Below are positions 62,999-64,000 of a stretch of 64,000 nucleotides of DNA, piece after piece; positions within the stretch are counted from its first letter, which is position 1; every line of letters begins with the position of its first letter. The translations under genes and the position numbers were made by a program. The notes beneath the pieces were generated by a model. That model had not been told where the DNA came from, did not search any database, and saw only the letters and a list, made by a program, of their open reading frames with translations. Origin of the DNA: Conus ventricosus (Eukaryota > Mollusca > Gastropoda > Neogastropoda > Conidae); the NCBI GenBank assembly GCA_018398815.1, contig CM031600.1, forward strand, positions 52,959,257-53,023,256, written 5' to 3'.

Positions 62999-63960
62999 TT
63001 TTCTGCCGCTTATAAACATCTTGCAAGCAGAGCCAAACATGTTTTGTTAAGCATTATGCAGAGAAATTATAGGTTAGGAAATAAGTCTTTTCATGTATTT
63101 ATCAAACTGTTTGATTCTCTGGTGCAGCCTATAGTACAGTATGGTGCAGAGGTATGGGGCTTAGAAAATGCTGCGCATCACGGCGAGAATGTTCATTTAT
63201 TTGCCCTGAAAAAAATTCTAGGTGTGTCTGCTCGGACACCAAAAAATTTAATCTATGGCGAATCAAATAGATATCCAATACATTTAAATTCTGTAATGAA
63301 ATGTATAGGTCACTGGTTTAAAGTTACTTGAGATGGAAGATATAAGATTGCCTAAGAAAGTCTATAAGATGTTATTCAATTTAGATATTAGGGGTAAGGC
63401 GAACTGGGTGACAAAAGTTAAAGTGAGATTATAATTATGACTTAGGTTTGGGATATGCGTGGGTTGACCAGTGCGTTGGAAACAAGACTGCTTTAAAAAA
63501 AATGCTTCGTGTAAGGCTTATCGATTGTAGGTGGCAAGATTGTGATGCTCACATTCAAGATAGTAGTAGATTTGATTTGTATACACACTTTAACCCGTTA
63601 CATCGTATCCCAACCAACTTATCTATGAAAATGGACAGTCATTTGAAGTATATAACGACATGATTTAGATTTGGATTGTCTGATATTAACGTTCATCAAT
63701 ATTGTTATCATAAAGAGTGTACAGAGATTGAACTTGTTTGTCTATTGTGTAAAGAGGCTCGTGAAAGTGAGGTCCATTTTGTGTTTTGCTGTCCTACCCT
63801 GGATACACTTAGAAACCAGTTTATCCAATCAACATATCATAGACATCATTCTGCGTTTAAACTTATTTTGCTTGTGATTTGTGATGGCAAAGATGTTATA
63901 AAACAATTTGCCGTCTGTTTATATACAGCATTCCAAATCCACTCAACTGGCTGTACCTGA
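62999..63960 (+). mobile_element. LINE ORF2 C-terminal fragment at window end
   Basis: The frames read FDSLVQPIVQYGAEVWGLEN, HLFALKKILGVSARTPKNLI, then KVYKMLFNLDIRGKANWVTK, FGYAWVDQ, SSRFDLYTHFNP, RFGLSDINVHQYCYH, CLLCKEARESEVHFVFCCPT. The sequence ends AFQIHSTGCT and a stop at 63960. This is the thumb and C-terminal CxxC-H-CC zinc-like region of a CR1-like non-LTR ORF2. There are four or more frame breaks and the RT core is missing. Confidence 0.85.
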
Positions 63961-64000
63961 TTGATGTTCTCCTCTTTTTGTGTTGAATGTACAATTTCAC

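Overview
The window is a repeat-rich animal nuclear genome segment. It has spliced genes with canonical GT/AG introns, abundant (CA)n, (TC)n and poly-C/G tracts, and many retroelement and DNA-transposon remnants. A full squalene monooxygenase gene, DIRS-like and Penelope-like elements and LINEs carrying an RNase H domain suggest a lophotrochozoan, most likely a mollusc (perhaps a gastropod). The species cannot be fixed from the sequence. No rRNA gene, complete tRNA gene, CRISPR array, operon or bacterial feature is seen.

Two host genes are recognisable and lie head to head. UCKL1 (uridine-cytidine kinase-like 1) runs on the minus strand from a start codon at 43896-43894 down to about 9947. 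Twelve coding exons are found; the last short exon is not. SQLE (squalene monooxygenase) runs on the plus strand from 44439 to 60755 in eight coding exons. The start codons are about 540 bp apart, so 43897-44438 probably holds a shared bidirectional promoter. UCKL1 acts in pyrimidine salvage and SQLE in sterol synthesis, so no direct joint pathway is implied.

Both genes carry several single-base indels at or beside homopolymers while the flanking protein stays conserved. Uncorrected sequencing or assembly error explains this better than two adjacent pseudogenes, but that needs reads or transcripts to settle.

The introns and flanks hold mobile DNA. In or downstream of UCKL1 are: LINE 3' tails (4.2, 14.8 and 19.95 kb); a possible piggyBac-like end with a transposase-like ORF (8.5-9.2 kb); a 2.3-kb foldback element with modular terminal inverted repeats (11.4-13.7 kb); a LINE with endonuclease, RT and RNase H pieces (14.8-19.2 kb) and a second related fragment (19.95-21.05 kb); a DIRS-like remnant (21.1-22.7 kb); a hAT derivative (28.7-29.4 kb); a 38-bp minisatellite (30.3-31.05 kb); a 5'-truncated Penelope-like element with inverted hammerhead-like ends and a 13-bp target duplication (34.4-36.3 kb); a small LINE with a 13-bp target duplication (38.6-39.2 kb); and a LINE with a twin-priming-type inversion (41.6-43.0 kb). 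SQLE intron 4 contains a 5.2-kb TTAA-flanked DNA transposon with very long terminal inverted repeats and a decayed protein gene. The window ends in another LINE C-terminal fragment (63.0-63.96 kb).
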